Assembly (NCBI RefSeq): GCF_003501885.1
Contig: NZ_QWFA01000057.1
Location: forward strand, 1-50,554
Source: Streptomyces globisporus
GTDB lineage: Bacteria > Actinomycetota > Actinomycetes > Streptomycetales > Streptomycetaceae
Direction of reading: 5' to 3'
DNA length: 50,554 nucleotides
Below are positions 37,051 through 46,010 of the stretch, piece by piece; within the stretch, counting starts at the first letter, position 1, and each line of letters opens with the position of its first letter. The notes under the pieces were generated by a model. That model had not been told where the DNA came from and made no database searches. It saw only the letters and a list, made by a program, of their open reading frames with translations. The translations under genes were made by a program, and so were the position numbers.

Positions 37051-37884
37051 TCAGTGGGCCTCCACCGTCACGGAGAAGGAGAACCGGTCGCCCCGGTAGC
37101 GGATCCGGGCCACGTCCACCACGCGCCCCTCCTCGTCGTACGTCACGCCCGTGTAGTGCAGGATCGGGCTGAGCAGCGGGACCTGGAGCAGCTCGGCGGT
37201 GACGGGGTCGGCGAGCCGGGCCTCCACCGTGTCGGTGATCCGGGAGATCCTGACCCCGACGACATCGCGCAGGACCTTCGTCATCGGCCAGCGTTCGAGG
37301 TCGGCCACGTCGATCCGGGCGGCGATGTCGGGGCGCACCGCGTTCTCCGCCCAGTTGGTGGGCTCGTCGCTCTCGCCGTCGCGGCGCAGACGCCGGTAGC
37401 GGGTCACCTCGGCGCAGTCGGGGAAGAACTCCGCGAGATCGCCGGGCAGGGGCACCGGGCCGTGGCCGAGCACGGTCGTCGCCTCGCCGGACTGCTGGGC
37501 CACGATCGCGTCGACCGAACCCAGCAGCCGGACCGGGGAGACCCGCCGGGCGCGCGGCTCGATGAACGTGCCGCGCCGCCGGTGCCGGCTGATCAGACCC
37601 TCCGTCTCCAGCTCCTTGAGCGCCTGGCGCATCGTGAGCACGCTGACCCCGTAGTGCGCGGCGAGCTGTTCCTCGGTGGGCAGCCGGGCGGAGGCGTCCT
37701 GCGGGCGGCCCAGTATGGAGGCCCGCAGGGACTGGGAGACCTGGTACCAGAGCGGCAGCTTCCGGTTCAGGACGAGGGAGTCGGGGGCGAAGGCGGGCGG
37801 ATGGCGTGGCTGGTCCACGCCGCTGTCCGCCCCGGCCTGCTCATGGCTCTCGGTCATGTCGTCCCCGTCCCCGTCGCGTCCCAT
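37051..37884 (-). CDS. GntR/HutC-family regulator next to hmgA
   Basis: A 277-residue transcription factor. The winged helix (about 38-110) includes LPLWYQVSQSLRASIL, RLPTEEQLAAHYGVSVLTMRQALKELE and GLISRHRRRGTFI. The UTRA ligand-binding domain (about 125-275) follows, with LRRDGESDEPTNWAENAVRPDI and the terminal DVARIRYRGDRFSFSVTVE typical of HutC members. The gene starts 30 bases downstream of hmgA on the same strand, so it is probably cotranscribed and may respond to an intermediate of tyrosine breakdown. Start at 37884 follows GGAGGGGC; ATG 37857 is a second option. Confidence 0.88.
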   Translation of the reverse strand: MGRDGDGDDMTESHEQAGADSGVDQPRHPPAFAPDSLVLNRKLPLWYQVSQSLRASILGRPQDASARLPTEEQLAAHYGVSVLTMRQALKELETEGLISRHRRRGTFIEPRARRVSPVRLLGSVDAIVAQQSGEATTVLGHGPVPLPGDLAEFFPDCAEVTRYRRLRRDGESDEPTNWAENAVRPDIAARIDVADLERWPMTKVLRDVVGVRISRITDTVEARLADPVTAELLQVPLLSPILHYTGVTYDEEGRVVDVARIRYRGDRFSFSVTVEAH

Positions 37885-37914
37885 TCCGCCCCTCCGGGCC
37901 TCCGTGCCCGTCGG

Positions 37915-39234
37915 CTACGGCCGGAAGTTGCGGCTCAGACCCTGCCACACGTCGTCGTAACCGCGCTGCAGATGACCGGCGGAGGCCGCCTGCTCGGTCG
38001 CCGTGACCGGCCAGCGGGTCTCGAACATGAAGGCCAGACCGTCGTCGATCTTCTGCGGCTTCAGCTCCGCCGCGCTCGCCCGGTCGAAGGTCTCCCGGTC
38101 CGGGCCGTGCGCCGACATCATGTTGTGCAGGGAGCCGCCGCCGGGGACGAAGCCGTCGGCCTTCGCGTCGTACGCCCCGTCGATCAGGCCCATGTACTCG
38201 CTCATCACGTTGCGGTGGAAGTACGGCGGGCGGAAGGTGTCCTCGCCGACCAGCCAGCGCGGGGCGAAGACGACGAAGTCCACCCCGGCCAGCCCCGGGG
38301 TGTCGGACGGCGAGGTCAGCACCGTGAAGATCGACGGATCGGGGTGGTCGTAGCTGATCGTGCCGATCACGTTGAACCGGCGCAGGTCGTAGACGTACGG
38401 GGTGTGGTTGCCGTGCCAGGCGACCACATCGAGCGGCGAGTGGTCGTACGTCGCGGACCAGAGGTTCCCGCAGAACTTGTTGACCACCTCCACCGGGCCG
38501 TCGTGGTCCTCGTACGCGGCGACCGGGGCGAGGAAGTCCCGGGCGTTCGCCAGGCCGTTGGCGCCGATCGGGCCGAGGTCGGGCAGCGCGAAGGGGCGGC
38601 CGTAGTTCTCGCAGACGTAACCGCGCGCGGTCTCCTCCAGCAGCTCCACCCGGAAGCGGACCCCGCGCGGGATCAGCGCGACGTGGCCCGGCTCGACGTG
38701 CAGCAGGCCCAGCTCGGTGCGGAGCAGCAGCCCGCCGCGCTCGGGGACGATCAGCAGCTCGCCGTCGGAGTCGCTGAACACGCGGTCCGTCATCGAGGAG
38801 TTGGCGTGGTAGAGATGGATCGCCATCCCGGCGCGCTGCGCGGCATCGCCGTTGCCGCCGAGCGTCCACAGTCCGCTCAGGAAGTCCGTGCCGGGCGCGG
38901 GGTCGGGCAGCGGGTTCCAGCGGAGCCGGTTCGGGTCCGGCACGGTCTCGGTGAACGGGGCCGAGCGCAGGGCGCCGTTGTCGGTGCGGGTGAACGCCGG
39001 GTGGGCGGCCGAGGGGCGGATCCGGTAGAGCCAGGAACGGCGGTTGTCCGCGCGCGGCTCGGTGAACGCGGAGCCGCTCAGCTGCTCCGCGTACAGCCCG
39101 AGGGGCGCGCGCTGGGGGGAGTTGCGGCCGTGCGGGAGCGCCCCCGGCACCGCCTCCGAGCTGTGCTCGTTGCCGAAGCCGGAGGAATAGGTCAGCCCCT
39201 CGGCCGTCTTCCTCGCCTGGTCGATCGCGCTCAT
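37915..39234 (-). CDS. hmgA: Homogentisate 1,2-dioxygenase
   Basis: A 439-residue non-haem iron enzyme opening the ring of homogentisate to maleylacetoacetate in tyrosine/phenylalanine catabolism. It has the full family length, from [21 protein letters not shown] at the N-terminus to [21 protein letters not shown] (iron ligands His and Glu) and [16 protein letters not shown] (second iron His) in the C-terminal half. No signal peptide. It is divergent from a TetR regulator, and a perfect -10-like TAGGAT lies on the minus strand at about 39282-39287. A HutC-type regulator follows in the same operon. Maleylacetoacetate isomerase and fumarylacetoacetase are not beside it. Confidence 0.96.
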   Translation of the reverse strand: MSAIDQARKTAEGLTYSSGFGNEHSSEAVPGALPHGRNSPQRAPLGLYAEQLSGSAFTEPRADNRRSWLYRIRPSAAHPAFTRTDNGALRSAPFTETVPDPNRLRWNPLPDPAPGTDFLSGLWTLGGNGDAAQRAGMAIHLYHANSSMTDRVFSDSDGELLIVPERGGLLLRTELGLLHVEPGHVALIPRGVRFRVELLEETARGYVCENYGRPFALPDLGPIGANGLANARDFLAPVAAYEDHDGPVEVVNKFCGNLWSATYDHSPLDVVAWHGNHTPYVYDLRRFNVIGTISYDHPDPSIFTVLTSPSDTPGLAGVDFVVFAPRWLVGEDTFRPPYFHRNVMSEYMGLIDGAYDAKADGFVPGGGSLHNMMSAHGPDRETFDRASAAELKPQKIDDGLAFMFETRWPVTATEQAASAGHLQRGYDDVWQGLSRNFRP

Positions 39235-39419
39235 CCCGCACTCCCGGTGCCCAAGAAAGCCCTCGGATCCGCCGGACGACGAATCCTATGCACCACCGTA
39301 GGAATAGGAGCGGGGCGCGTCAACGGCATACATCGCGCCATACGGTGCGTGTGCCCGGGGGAGCCGGCCCTGTCGCCTCCGGTGTCCGGTCCGTGCGCGG
39401 GGCACGGCATCATGGGCCC
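39235..39419. promoter_or_regulatory. hmgA / TetR divergent promoter region
   Basis: TCCTA-N10-TAGGA around 39281-39300 is an inverted repeat. On the minus strand it reads TAGGAT, a consensus streptomycete -10 for hmgA; on the plus strand TAGGAAT can serve the TetR gene. The repeat could also be the TetR operator. No good -35 was found at the right distance. Confidence 0.4.
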
Positions 39420-40040
39420 GTGCCTCCTCAGCCCCCTGTCAACCCGAACCTCCGCCGCGCCCCCGTGCAGCAGCGCAGCGCCGACCGGCTGGCCCGGATA
39501 CTCGACTCCTGCGCCGGGCTCCTCGACGAGACCGGTTACGAGCAGCTCACCACCCGGGCCGTCGCCGAGCGCGCCGAGGTGCCGATCGGCTCCGTCTACC
39601 GGTTCTTCTCCAACAAGCGCGCGCTCGTCGACGCCCTCGCGCTGCGCAACCTGGACACCTACGCGGACCGCATCGCCGCCCGGCTCGCGGACCTGCCCGC
39701 CGCCGACTGGCGCGCCGCCATCGACGCGGTGCTCGACGAGTACCTGGCGATGAAACGGAGCGTCCCCGGCTTCGCGCTCGTCGACTTCGGGCCGCCGTTC
39801 CCCGCCGAGGGGGCGGCGGACGACGCCAACCGGCGGCTGGCGGACCGGCTCGCCGTGCTGCTCGCCGGTCACCTCGGCCGCCGGCCCGAGGAGGGGCTCT
39901 CCCGGGCGATCCTGGTCAGCGTCGAGGCCGCCGACGCGCTGCTGCAACTCGCCTTCCGTACGGATCCCTCGGGGGACGCGGCCATCATCGCCGAGACCCG
40001 GACCCTGGTCAGGTCCTATCTCGCGCAGACGCTGGACTGA
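39420..40040 (+). CDS. TetR-family regulator
   Basis: A 206-residue repressor. The N-terminal helix-turn-helix (about 15-65) reads RSADRLARILDSCAGLLDETGYEQLTTRAVAERAEVPIGSVYRFFSNKRAL, a very typical TetR pattern with GSVYRFF as recognition helix. The C-terminal helical ligand domain resembles the TetR_C_17-like type (PGFALVDFGPP). It is divergent from hmgA and likely controls itself and hmgA or an efflux function elsewhere. GTG 39420 is chosen for the onset of homology; ribosome binding site is weak, so GTG 39393 cannot be excluded. Confidence 0.85.
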   Translation: MPPQPPVNPNLRRAPVQQRSADRLARILDSCAGLLDETGYEQLTTRAVAERAEVPIGSVYRFFSNKRALVDALALRNLDTYADRIAARLADLPAADWRAAIDAVLDEYLAMKRSVPGFALVDFGPPFPAEGAADDANRRLADRLAVLLAGHLGRRPEEGLSRAILVSVEAADALLQLAFRTDPSGDAAIIAETRTLVRSYLAQTLD

Positions 40041-40198
40041 GCGACGGCCCCTGCCCGGGCCCCGCCCGCCTTCTCCTTCGTGCGACACCTCCCCACCGTG
40101 CGTACCGGTCGGTATGCTCGCCCGTGCCGGGGCTTTCGGGCTCGTCCCCGCCCGGCCCATGTCCGCGTGCCGTCGCCGCAGCCGCCCGGGGAGGGCCC

Positions 40199-42415
40199 AT
40201 GTCCCACGATTCCCGCACCGCACCGCGTATCTGCCCCCTCTGCGAGGCCACCTGCGGCCTCACCCTCACCATCGAGGGGACCACCGTCACCGGTGCGCGC
40301 GGCGACCGCGACGACATCTTCAGCCGGGGCTTCATCTGCCCCAAGGGGGCCTCCTTCGGAGGGCTCGACGCCGACCCCGACCGGCTGCGCCTCCCCCTCG
40401 TGCGCGGCGAGGACGGGGAGCTGCGCGAGGCGGCCTGGGGCGAGGCGTTCGACCTGATCGCCGCGCGGATACCGGACCTCGTGAAAGCCCACGGCCCGCA
40501 GGCCGTCGGCGTGGTCCTCGGCAACCCCAACGTGCACACGATGGCGGGCTTCCTCTATCCGCCCCTCCTGCTCGGGGCCCTGCGCACCCGCAACGTGTTC
40601 ACCGCGAGCACGCTGGACCAGATGCCCAAGCACGTCTCCAGCGGCCTGCTCTTCGGCGACGCGCACGCCATCCCCGTACCGGATCTCGACCGCACCGGCC
40701 ACCTCCTGCTGATCGGTGCCAACCCGCTGGAATCCAACGGCAGTCTGTGCACCGCCCCCGACTTCCCCGGCCGGCTCAAGGCCCTGCGCCGGCGCGGCGG
40801 CACCCTCACCGTCATCGACCCGCGCCGCACCCGCACCGCCCGCCTCGCCGACCGACACGTCGCGATCCGGCCCGGCGCGGACGCTCTGCTCCTGGCAGCC
40901 GTCGCGCACACCCTCATCGACGAGAAGCTCGCCGACCCCGGGCCGCTGGCCGAGCACCTGGACGGCCTCGACGAACTCGCCGCCGCCCTCGCGGACTTCA
41001 CCCCGGACGCGGTCGCCGCCGCCTGCGACGTGGACGCGGACACCATCACCGCCATCGCCCGCGAACTCGCCGCCGCCCCCACCGCCGCCGTCTACGGGCG
41101 CATCGGCAGCTGCACCGTCGAGCACGGCACCCTGGCCAGCTGGCTGGTGGACGTCCTCAACATCCTCACCGGCAACCTCGACCGGCCCGGCGGTGCGCTC
41201 TTCCCGCTCTCCGCCACGGCCCGTGCCCCACGTGCCGCCGCACCCGGGACCCGTAACGCCGCCCCCGGCAAGGGCTTCGCGCTCGGCCGCTGGTCGAGCC
41301 GGGTCTCCGGGCACCCCGAGGCCAAGGGCGAACTGCCCATCGCCGCCCTCGCCGAGGAGATCGACACCCCGGGCGAGGGCCGTATCCGCGCCCTGGTGGT
41401 CATCGCGGCCAACCCCGTGCTCTCCGCGCCCGACGGCGACCGGCTCGACGCAGCCCTCGCCGACGGGCTCGACTTCATGGTCAGCGTCGACCCGTACCTC
41501 AACGAGACCTCCCGCCGCGCCGACGTCGTCCTGCCCCCGCCGCCGCCCTCGCAGAGCGCCCACTTCGACTTCGCGTTCAACAACTTCGCCGTCCACAACC
41601 AGGTCCGCTACACCCGCGCCGCCGTCCCCCTGGAGGACGGGCGGATGGACGAGAGCGAGATCCACGCCCGGCTGATCCTCGCGGTGAGCGGCATGCACGG
41701 CGCGCCGCCCTCCGCCGTCGACGACCTGGCCGTCGACACCGCCCTCACCCGCGCCGGGGCCCCCAAGGAGCTGGCCGCCGGGCTCACCGGCGAGAGCGGC
41801 CCCGAACGGCGACTGGACCTGCTGCTGCGCCTCGGCCCGTACGAGCTGACGCTTCAGCAACTCCTCGCCCACCCGCACGGCATCGACCTCGGCCCGCTGA
41901 AACCCCGCCTCCCGGAGGTCCTGCGCACCCGCTCCGGCCGCGTCGAACTGCTTCCGGAGCCGATCGCCGCCGATCTGCCGCGCCTGCGCCGGGCGCTGGG
42001 CGACCGGCCGGCCCCGCTCGTCCTCGTCGGCCGCCGCCATCTGCGCTCCAACAACAGCTGGATGCACAACGTCGGCTCGCTCACCGGCGGGTCCAACGTC
42101 TGCACCCTCCAGATCCACCCCGACGACGCGGCCCGCCTCGGGCTGGCCGACGGGGACACCGCCCGCATCGAGTCGTCGGGCGGCGGGATCGAGGCCCCCG
42201 CCGAGATCACCGACACCGTGCGCAGCGGGGTGGTGAGCCTCCCGCACGGCTGGGGCCACAGCCGCCCCGGCACCCGCATGTCGGTCGCCGCCGCCGACCC
42301 CGGGGCGAACGTGAACCAGCTGCTCGACGGCACGCTCCTGGATCCGCTGTCCGGCACCGCGGTCCTGAACGCCATTCCGGTCTCCGTCACCCCAGCTCAC
42401 CAGAAGCTGCCCTAG
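40199..42415 (+). CDS. Molybdopterin-dependent oxidoreductase (FdhF/NasC-like)
   Basis: A 738-residue protein of the DMSO-reductase/formate-dehydrogenase superfamily. The N-terminal [4Fe-4S] motif is CPLCEATCG followed by FICPKG (residues about 13-60). Molybdopterin-binding segments include GNPNVHTMAGFLY, LLLIGANPLESNGS, VIDPRRTRTARLADRHVAIRPG and GNLDRPGGALF. The C-terminal MopB domain (about 600-738) has LVGRRHLRSNNSWMHN and VSLPHGWGHSRPG. No Tat signal is visible, so it is probably cytoplasmic. The substrate is undetermined; no cysteine/selenocysteine formate-dehydrogenase ligand can be named with confidence. ATG 40199 follows GGGGAGGG. It stands alone. Confidence 0.88.
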   Translation: MSHDSRTAPRICPLCEATCGLTLTIEGTTVTGARGDRDDIFSRGFICPKGASFGGLDADPDRLRLPLVRGEDGELREAAWGEAFDLIAARIPDLVKAHGPQAVGVVLGNPNVHTMAGFLYPPLLLGALRTRNVFTASTLDQMPKHVSSGLLFGDAHAIPVPDLDRTGHLLLIGANPLESNGSLCTAPDFPGRLKALRRRGGTLTVIDPRRTRTARLADRHVAIRPGADALLLAAVAHTLIDEKLADPGPLAEHLDGLDELAAALADFTPDAVAAACDVDADTITAIARELAAAPTAAVYGRIGSCTVEHGTLASWLVDVLNILTGNLDRPGGALFPLSATARAPRAAAPGTRNAAPGKGFALGRWSSRVSGHPEAKGELPIAALAEEIDTPGEGRIRALVVIAANPVLSAPDGDRLDAALADGLDFMVSVDPYLNETSRRADVVLPPPPPSQSAHFDFAFNNFAVHNQVRYTRAAVPLEDGRMDESEIHARLILAVSGMHGAPPSAVDDLAVDTALTRAGAPKELAAGLTGESGPERRLDLLLRLGPYELTLQQLLAHPHGIDLGPLKPRLPEVLRTRSGRVELLPEPIAADLPRLRRALGDRPAPLVLVGRRHLRSNNSWMHNVGSLTGGSNVCTLQIHPDDAARLGLADGDTARIESSGGGIEAPAEITDTVRSGVVSLPHGWGHSRPGTRMSVAAADPGANVNQLLDGTLLDPLSGTAVLNAIPVSVTPAHQKLP

Positions 42416-42554
42416 CATCACCGCGTTGACCTGGGGTTTTGCTCGTATTGCTCACGCGTCAACGTCTTGTTAACTCTTCGAGGAGGCCCCTAACGTCATC
42501 CGGACCGACCGCCGAGACCGGTGGGAGTTCAAGGATGAACGTTAGGTATCCCCC

Positions 42555-43991
42555 ATGCTGACAATCCTCGGCTTCGCCATGATCGCGACCTTCCTGGTCC
42601 TGATCATGACGAAGAAGATGTCGCCGATCGCGGCGCTGGTACTGATCCCCGCACTCTTCTGTGTCGCCGTCGGACAAGGAGCCCAGCTCGGCGACTACGT
42701 GATCGAAGGCGTCGGCAACCTCGCCCCCACCGCCGCCATGCTGATGTTCGCCATCGTCTACTTCGGCGTGATGATCGACGTCGGCCTGTTCGACCCGATC
42801 GTCCGGGGCATCCTGAAGTTCTGCCAGGCCGACCCGATGCGCATCGTGGTCGGTACGGCGGTGCTCGCCGCGATCGTCTCGCTGGACGGCGACGGCTCCA
42901 CCACCTTCATGATCACCGTCTCGGCGATGTATCCCCTCTACAAACGCCTGAAGATGAGCCTGGTCGTGATGACCGGCGTCGCGGCCACCGCCAACGGCGT
43001 CATGAACACCCTGCCCTGGGGCGGCCCCACCGCCCGCGCCGCCACCGCCCTCAAGCTGGACGCCTCCGAGATCTTCGTGCCCATGATCCCGGCGCTGGCC
43101 ATGGGCCTGCTCGCCGTTTTCGTGCTGGCGTACGTGCTCGGCATCCGGGAGCGCAAGCGCCTGGGGATGCTCACCCTCGACGAGGCGCTCGCCCGGGAGC
43201 CGGAGCCGGAGACCGTCCCGGCCGGCACCGGCGGCACCGGCGGCAAGGACCGCCTCCGCAAGGGCACCGCCGCCTCCGCAGGCGGTACGGGAACCGGGTC
43301 CGGGGCCTTTGCCAGTGGTACGGAGAACGAGGACGCGGACGACGGCGCGTTCCAGGGCCTCGACCCGGACCGGCCCACGCTCCGCCCCAAGCTCTACTGG
43401 TTCAACGCCGGACTCACCGCCGCCCTGCTCACGGCGATGATCATGGAACTGATGCCGATCCCGGTGCTCTTCCTCCTCGGCGCGGCCCTCGCGCTCACCG
43501 TCAACTTCCCTCACATGCCCGACCAGCGGGCCCGGATCGCCGCCCACGCCGACAACGTGCTCAACGTGTCCGGCATGGTCTTCGCCGCCGCCGTCTTCAC
43601 CGGGGTCCTCACCGGCACCGGCATGGTCGAGCACATGGCCGACTGGGTCGTCGGCGCGGTCCCCGAGGCGATGGGCCCGCACATGGCCATCGTCACCGGC
43701 CTGCTCAGCCTGCCGCTCACCTACTTCATGTCCAACGACGGCTTCTACTTCGGCGTCCTGCCCGTCCTCGCCGAGGCGGGCGCGGCCCACGGGGTCTCGC
43801 CGCTGGAGATCGCCCGCGCCTCCCTGGCCGGTCAGGCCCTGCACATGTCCTCGCCCCTCGTGCCCGCCGTGTACGTCCTCGTCGGCATGGCGAAGGTCGA
43901 GTTCGGCGACCACACCCGCTTCACCGTCAAGTGGGCGGTGCTCACCTCCCTCGTGGTGCTCGCGGCGGGCATCCTCTTCGGCATCATGTGA
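42555..43991 (+). CDS. CitMHS-family citrate:H+ symporter
   Basis: A 478-residue transporter of the CitMHS family, which imports citrate complexed with divalent metal. Around 12 helices; signatures are ALVLIPALFCVAVG, LMFAIVYFGVMIDVGLFDPIVR, SLDGDGSTTFMITVSAMYPLYKRL and ATANGVMNTLPWGGPTARAA in the N-half, and YFMSNDGFYFGVLPVLAEAG and SPLVPAVYVLVG in the C-half. A hydrophilic central loop (about 205-275) is rich in Gly/Thr. ATG 42555 has only a weak upstream site (TAGG). The following MFS gene overlaps the stop (TGATG). It is a second tricarboxylate importer in addition to TctCBA. Confidence 0.9.
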   Translation: MLTILGFAMIATFLVLIMTKKMSPIAALVLIPALFCVAVGQGAQLGDYVIEGVGNLAPTAAMLMFAIVYFGVMIDVGLFDPIVRGILKFCQADPMRIVVGTAVLAAIVSLDGDGSTTFMITVSAMYPLYKRLKMSLVVMTGVAATANGVMNTLPWGGPTARAATALKLDASEIFVPMIPALAMGLLAVFVLAYVLGIRERKRLGMLTLDEALAREPEPETVPAGTGGTGGKDRLRKGTAASAGGTGTGSGAFASGTENEDADDGAFQGLDPDRPTLRPKLYWFNAGLTAALLTAMIMELMPIPVLFLLGAALALTVNFPHMPDQRARIAAHADNVLNVSGMVFAAAVFTGVLTGTGMVEHMADWVVGAVPEAMGPHMAIVTGLLSLPLTYFMSNDGFYFGVLPVLAEAGAAHGVSPLEIARASLAGQALHMSSPLVPAVYVLVGMAKVEFGDHTRFTVKWAVLTSLVVLAAGILFGIM

Positions 43992-45334
43992 TGACCGTCC
44001 GACCGCGATCCGGGCCCGGCAGGGGCTGGCTGCTGCGCCTCGTCATCGCCTTCGCCTTCGCGCAGGGGGCGGTGTCGATGGCGCGGCCCGCCGTCTCCTA
44101 CCGGGCCCTCGCGCTGGGCGCGGAAGAAACAGCTGTCGGCGTCATCGCCGGGGTGTACGCCCTGTTCCCGCTGTTCGTCGCCGTACCGCTGGGCCGCCGC
44201 ACCGACCACGGCCGCTGCGCGCCCCTGCTGCCGCTCGGCGCCCTCCTCATCTCCGGCGGCTGCGCGCTCAGCGGCCTCGTCTCCTCGCTGCCCGCGATGG
44301 CCGCCTGGAGCGGGGTGATGGGCCTCGGCCACCTGTGCTTCGTGATCGGCGCGCAGTCGATCGTGGCCCGGCAGTCCGCACCCCACGAACAGGACCGCAA
44401 CTTCGGCCACTTCACCATCGGCGCCTCGCTCGGCCAGCTCATCGGCCCGATCGCGGCGGGCGCGCTCATCTCCGGGCAGGGCGGAGCCCTCGGCCGTACG
44501 AGCGCGCTCGCGCTCCTCGTCTCGGCCGGGGTCTGCGCGGTCGCCCTCACCTCGCTCTGGCGCATCGAGCACCGCCGGACGACCGACACCCGGCCGCCGA
44601 CCGACGGCAAGGTCCCCGTCCGGACGATCCTCGGCGCGCGGGGCGTCCCCTCGGGCATCCTCGTCAGCATGGCGGTGCTGTCCGCCACCGACATCCTCAC
44701 CGCCTACCTGCCGGTCGTCGGCGAACACCGCTCCATCGCGCCGGCCACCGTCGGCCTGCTGCTGAGCCTGCGGGCCGCGGCCACGATCGCCTGCCGGCTG
44801 GTGATGACGCCGCTGCTGCGGCTGCTGGGCCGCCGGGCCCTGCTGACCACCAGCTGCCTGCTCGCCGGACTCCTCTGCGCGGGCGTCGCCCTCCCGGTCT
44901 CCGTCCCCGTCCTCGCCGTGATGCTGGCCGTGCTCGGCTTCTGCCTCGGCGTCGGCCAGCCGCTGTCCATGACCACGGTCGTCCGCGCCGCCCCCGACGG
45001 GGCCCGCTCCACCGCGCTCGCCCTCCGGCTGACCGGCAACCGGCTCGGCCAGGTCGCCGCCCCGGCCGCGGCGGGCCTGATCGCGGGCGCGGTGGGGGTG
45101 GCCGCCCCGTTCGTCCTGCTCGGCGTGGGGCTGGTCGGCGCGGCGGGCCTCGGCCTGCGCGGCGAGGGCCGTACCGAACAGCCGCCCGCCGACGAGGGCC
45201 GTACGAAGACGGAGCCGGCGCCCGCCCACGCGCCCGCCACCGATGCGGTCAGCGACCGGTCGAACCGTCGATCAGCTCCCGGAGTATGTCCGCGTGACCG
45301 GCGTGCCGCCCGGTCTCCTCGATCAGATGGGTGA
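43991..45334 (+). CDS. MFS transporter (12-TM)
   Basis: A 447-residue major facilitator with 12 predicted helices. Motif A-like PLGRRTDHGRCAPLL lies after TM2, and GASLGQLIGPIAAGALI near TM5 matches the exporter motif C pattern. The second half has MTTVVRAAPDGARSTALALRLTGNRLGQ. It begins at ATG 43991, sharing one base with the CitMHS stop, so both are coupled. The last about 55 residues are Arg/Pro-rich, and the frame overlaps the 3' end of the DinB gene by 86 bases, suggesting a lost or shifted stop. Substrate unknown; drug or metabolite export is likely. Confidence 0.85.
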   Translation: MTVRPRSGPGRGWLLRLVIAFAFAQGAVSMARPAVSYRALALGAEETAVGVIAGVYALFPLFVAVPLGRRTDHGRCAPLLPLGALLISGGCALSGLVSSLPAMAAWSGVMGLGHLCFVIGAQSIVARQSAPHEQDRNFGHFTIGASLGQLIGPIAAGALISGQGGALGRTSALALLVSAGVCAVALTSLWRIEHRRTTDTRPPTDGKVPVRTILGARGVPSGILVSMAVLSATDILTAYLPVVGEHRSIAPATVGLLLSLRAAATIACRLVMTPLLRLLGRRALLTTSCLLAGLLCAGVALPVSVPVLAVMLAVLGFCLGVGQPLSMTTVVRAAPDGARSTALALRLTGNRLGQVAAPAAAGLIAGAVGVAAPFVLLGVGLVGAAGLGLRGEGRTEQPPADEGRTKTEPAPAHAPATDAVSDRSNRRSAPGVCPRDRRAARSPRSDG

Positions 45335-45746
45335 GGGCCCACCGCACACTGGGGGCGGGCTTGTTCGGCTGGGCTCGGGGCAGCGGTGCGCCGAGGTCGG
45401 TGCACGCGTCGAGGACGGCGTTCGCCTCCGTGACCGCCTCCCGATAGCGGGCCACGACCTCGGCCACGCCGTCCTCGGGGGCGGCGTGAAACGTCGACGG
45501 CCAGTCGGTGACGCGGTCCCCGAGGAAGGTGGTCCGCTCGACGGAGGTCAGATGGTGGAGCAGCCCCAGCAGGTTCGTACCCGAAGGCACCCCGGCGGCC
45601 CGGGCCTCCGGACCGGGGGCGCCCTCGACCTTCGCGGCGATCGAGGCGCGCAGGTAGTCGAGGAAGCCGCGCAACACCTCCGCCTCGCTGTCGCCGGTCC
45701 GGGGCGGCGGGGTGTCCCGGCGCCGGGTGCGGGGGGTGGCGGTCAT
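45249..45746 (-). CDS. DinB/YfiT-like thiol transferase (mycothiol-type)
   Basis: A 165-residue four-helix-bundle protein of the DinB (DUF664) superfamily. Its metal-binding histidines are expected in LLHHLTSVER (about residue 62) and ETGRHAGHADILRE near the C-terminus. Many actinobacterial members transfer mycothiol to electrophiles, detoxifying them. Start ATG 45746 follows GAGGAGG on the minus strand. The 3' end overlaps the tail of the convergent MFS gene. It is divergent from the aldehyde dehydrogenase operon, which may reflect shared response to reactive aldehydes (inference). Confidence 0.85.
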   Translation of the reverse strand: MTATPRTRRRDTPPPRTGDSEAEVLRGFLDYLRASIAAKVEGAPGPEARAAGVPSGTNLLGLLHHLTSVERTTFLGDRVTDWPSTFHAAPEDGVAEVVARYREAVTEANAVLDACTDLGAPLPRAQPNKPAPSVRWALTHLIEETGRHAGHADILRELIDGSTGR

Positions 45747-45915
45747 GGTGCCTCCTCGGTCGGTACGGCGAGCGTGCGAGCTCGCCGGTCTCGTCCCAGT
45801 CTTGTCCGGTCGGCCACTGCCGGGGCAAGGGATCATGCCGTTCCGGCAAGTAGCCCCCCGTGGCGATACGGTGCGACGGCGTGACCGGTGTCTCGGAAGG
45901 CTCTCTGGCGTCGGA

Positions 45916-45934
45916 AAACTAACGGCGCTAGTTT
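45916..45934. promoter_or_regulatory. 19-bp palindrome upstream of aldehyde dehydrogenase
   Basis: AAACTAACGGCGCTAGTTT has perfect 6-base arms and further inner CG/CG symmetry, 77 bases before the ATG. It looks like a TetR-type operator. The right part recurs in front of the glutaryl-CoA dehydrogenase-like gene (1939-1954). Confidence 0.45.
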
Positions 45935-46010
45935 GGGCGGGTGCGACGTGTGCCCCGCGCCCGCCGCACGGCTTCGGCGCTCCGCACAGCCCGTCCGGGA
46001 GGAAACAGCC

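Noticed and set aside
37054..39753. 899-codon plus-strand frame across the GntR and hmgA genes
   Set aside because: Antisense to two clearly identified genes and without any protein signature.
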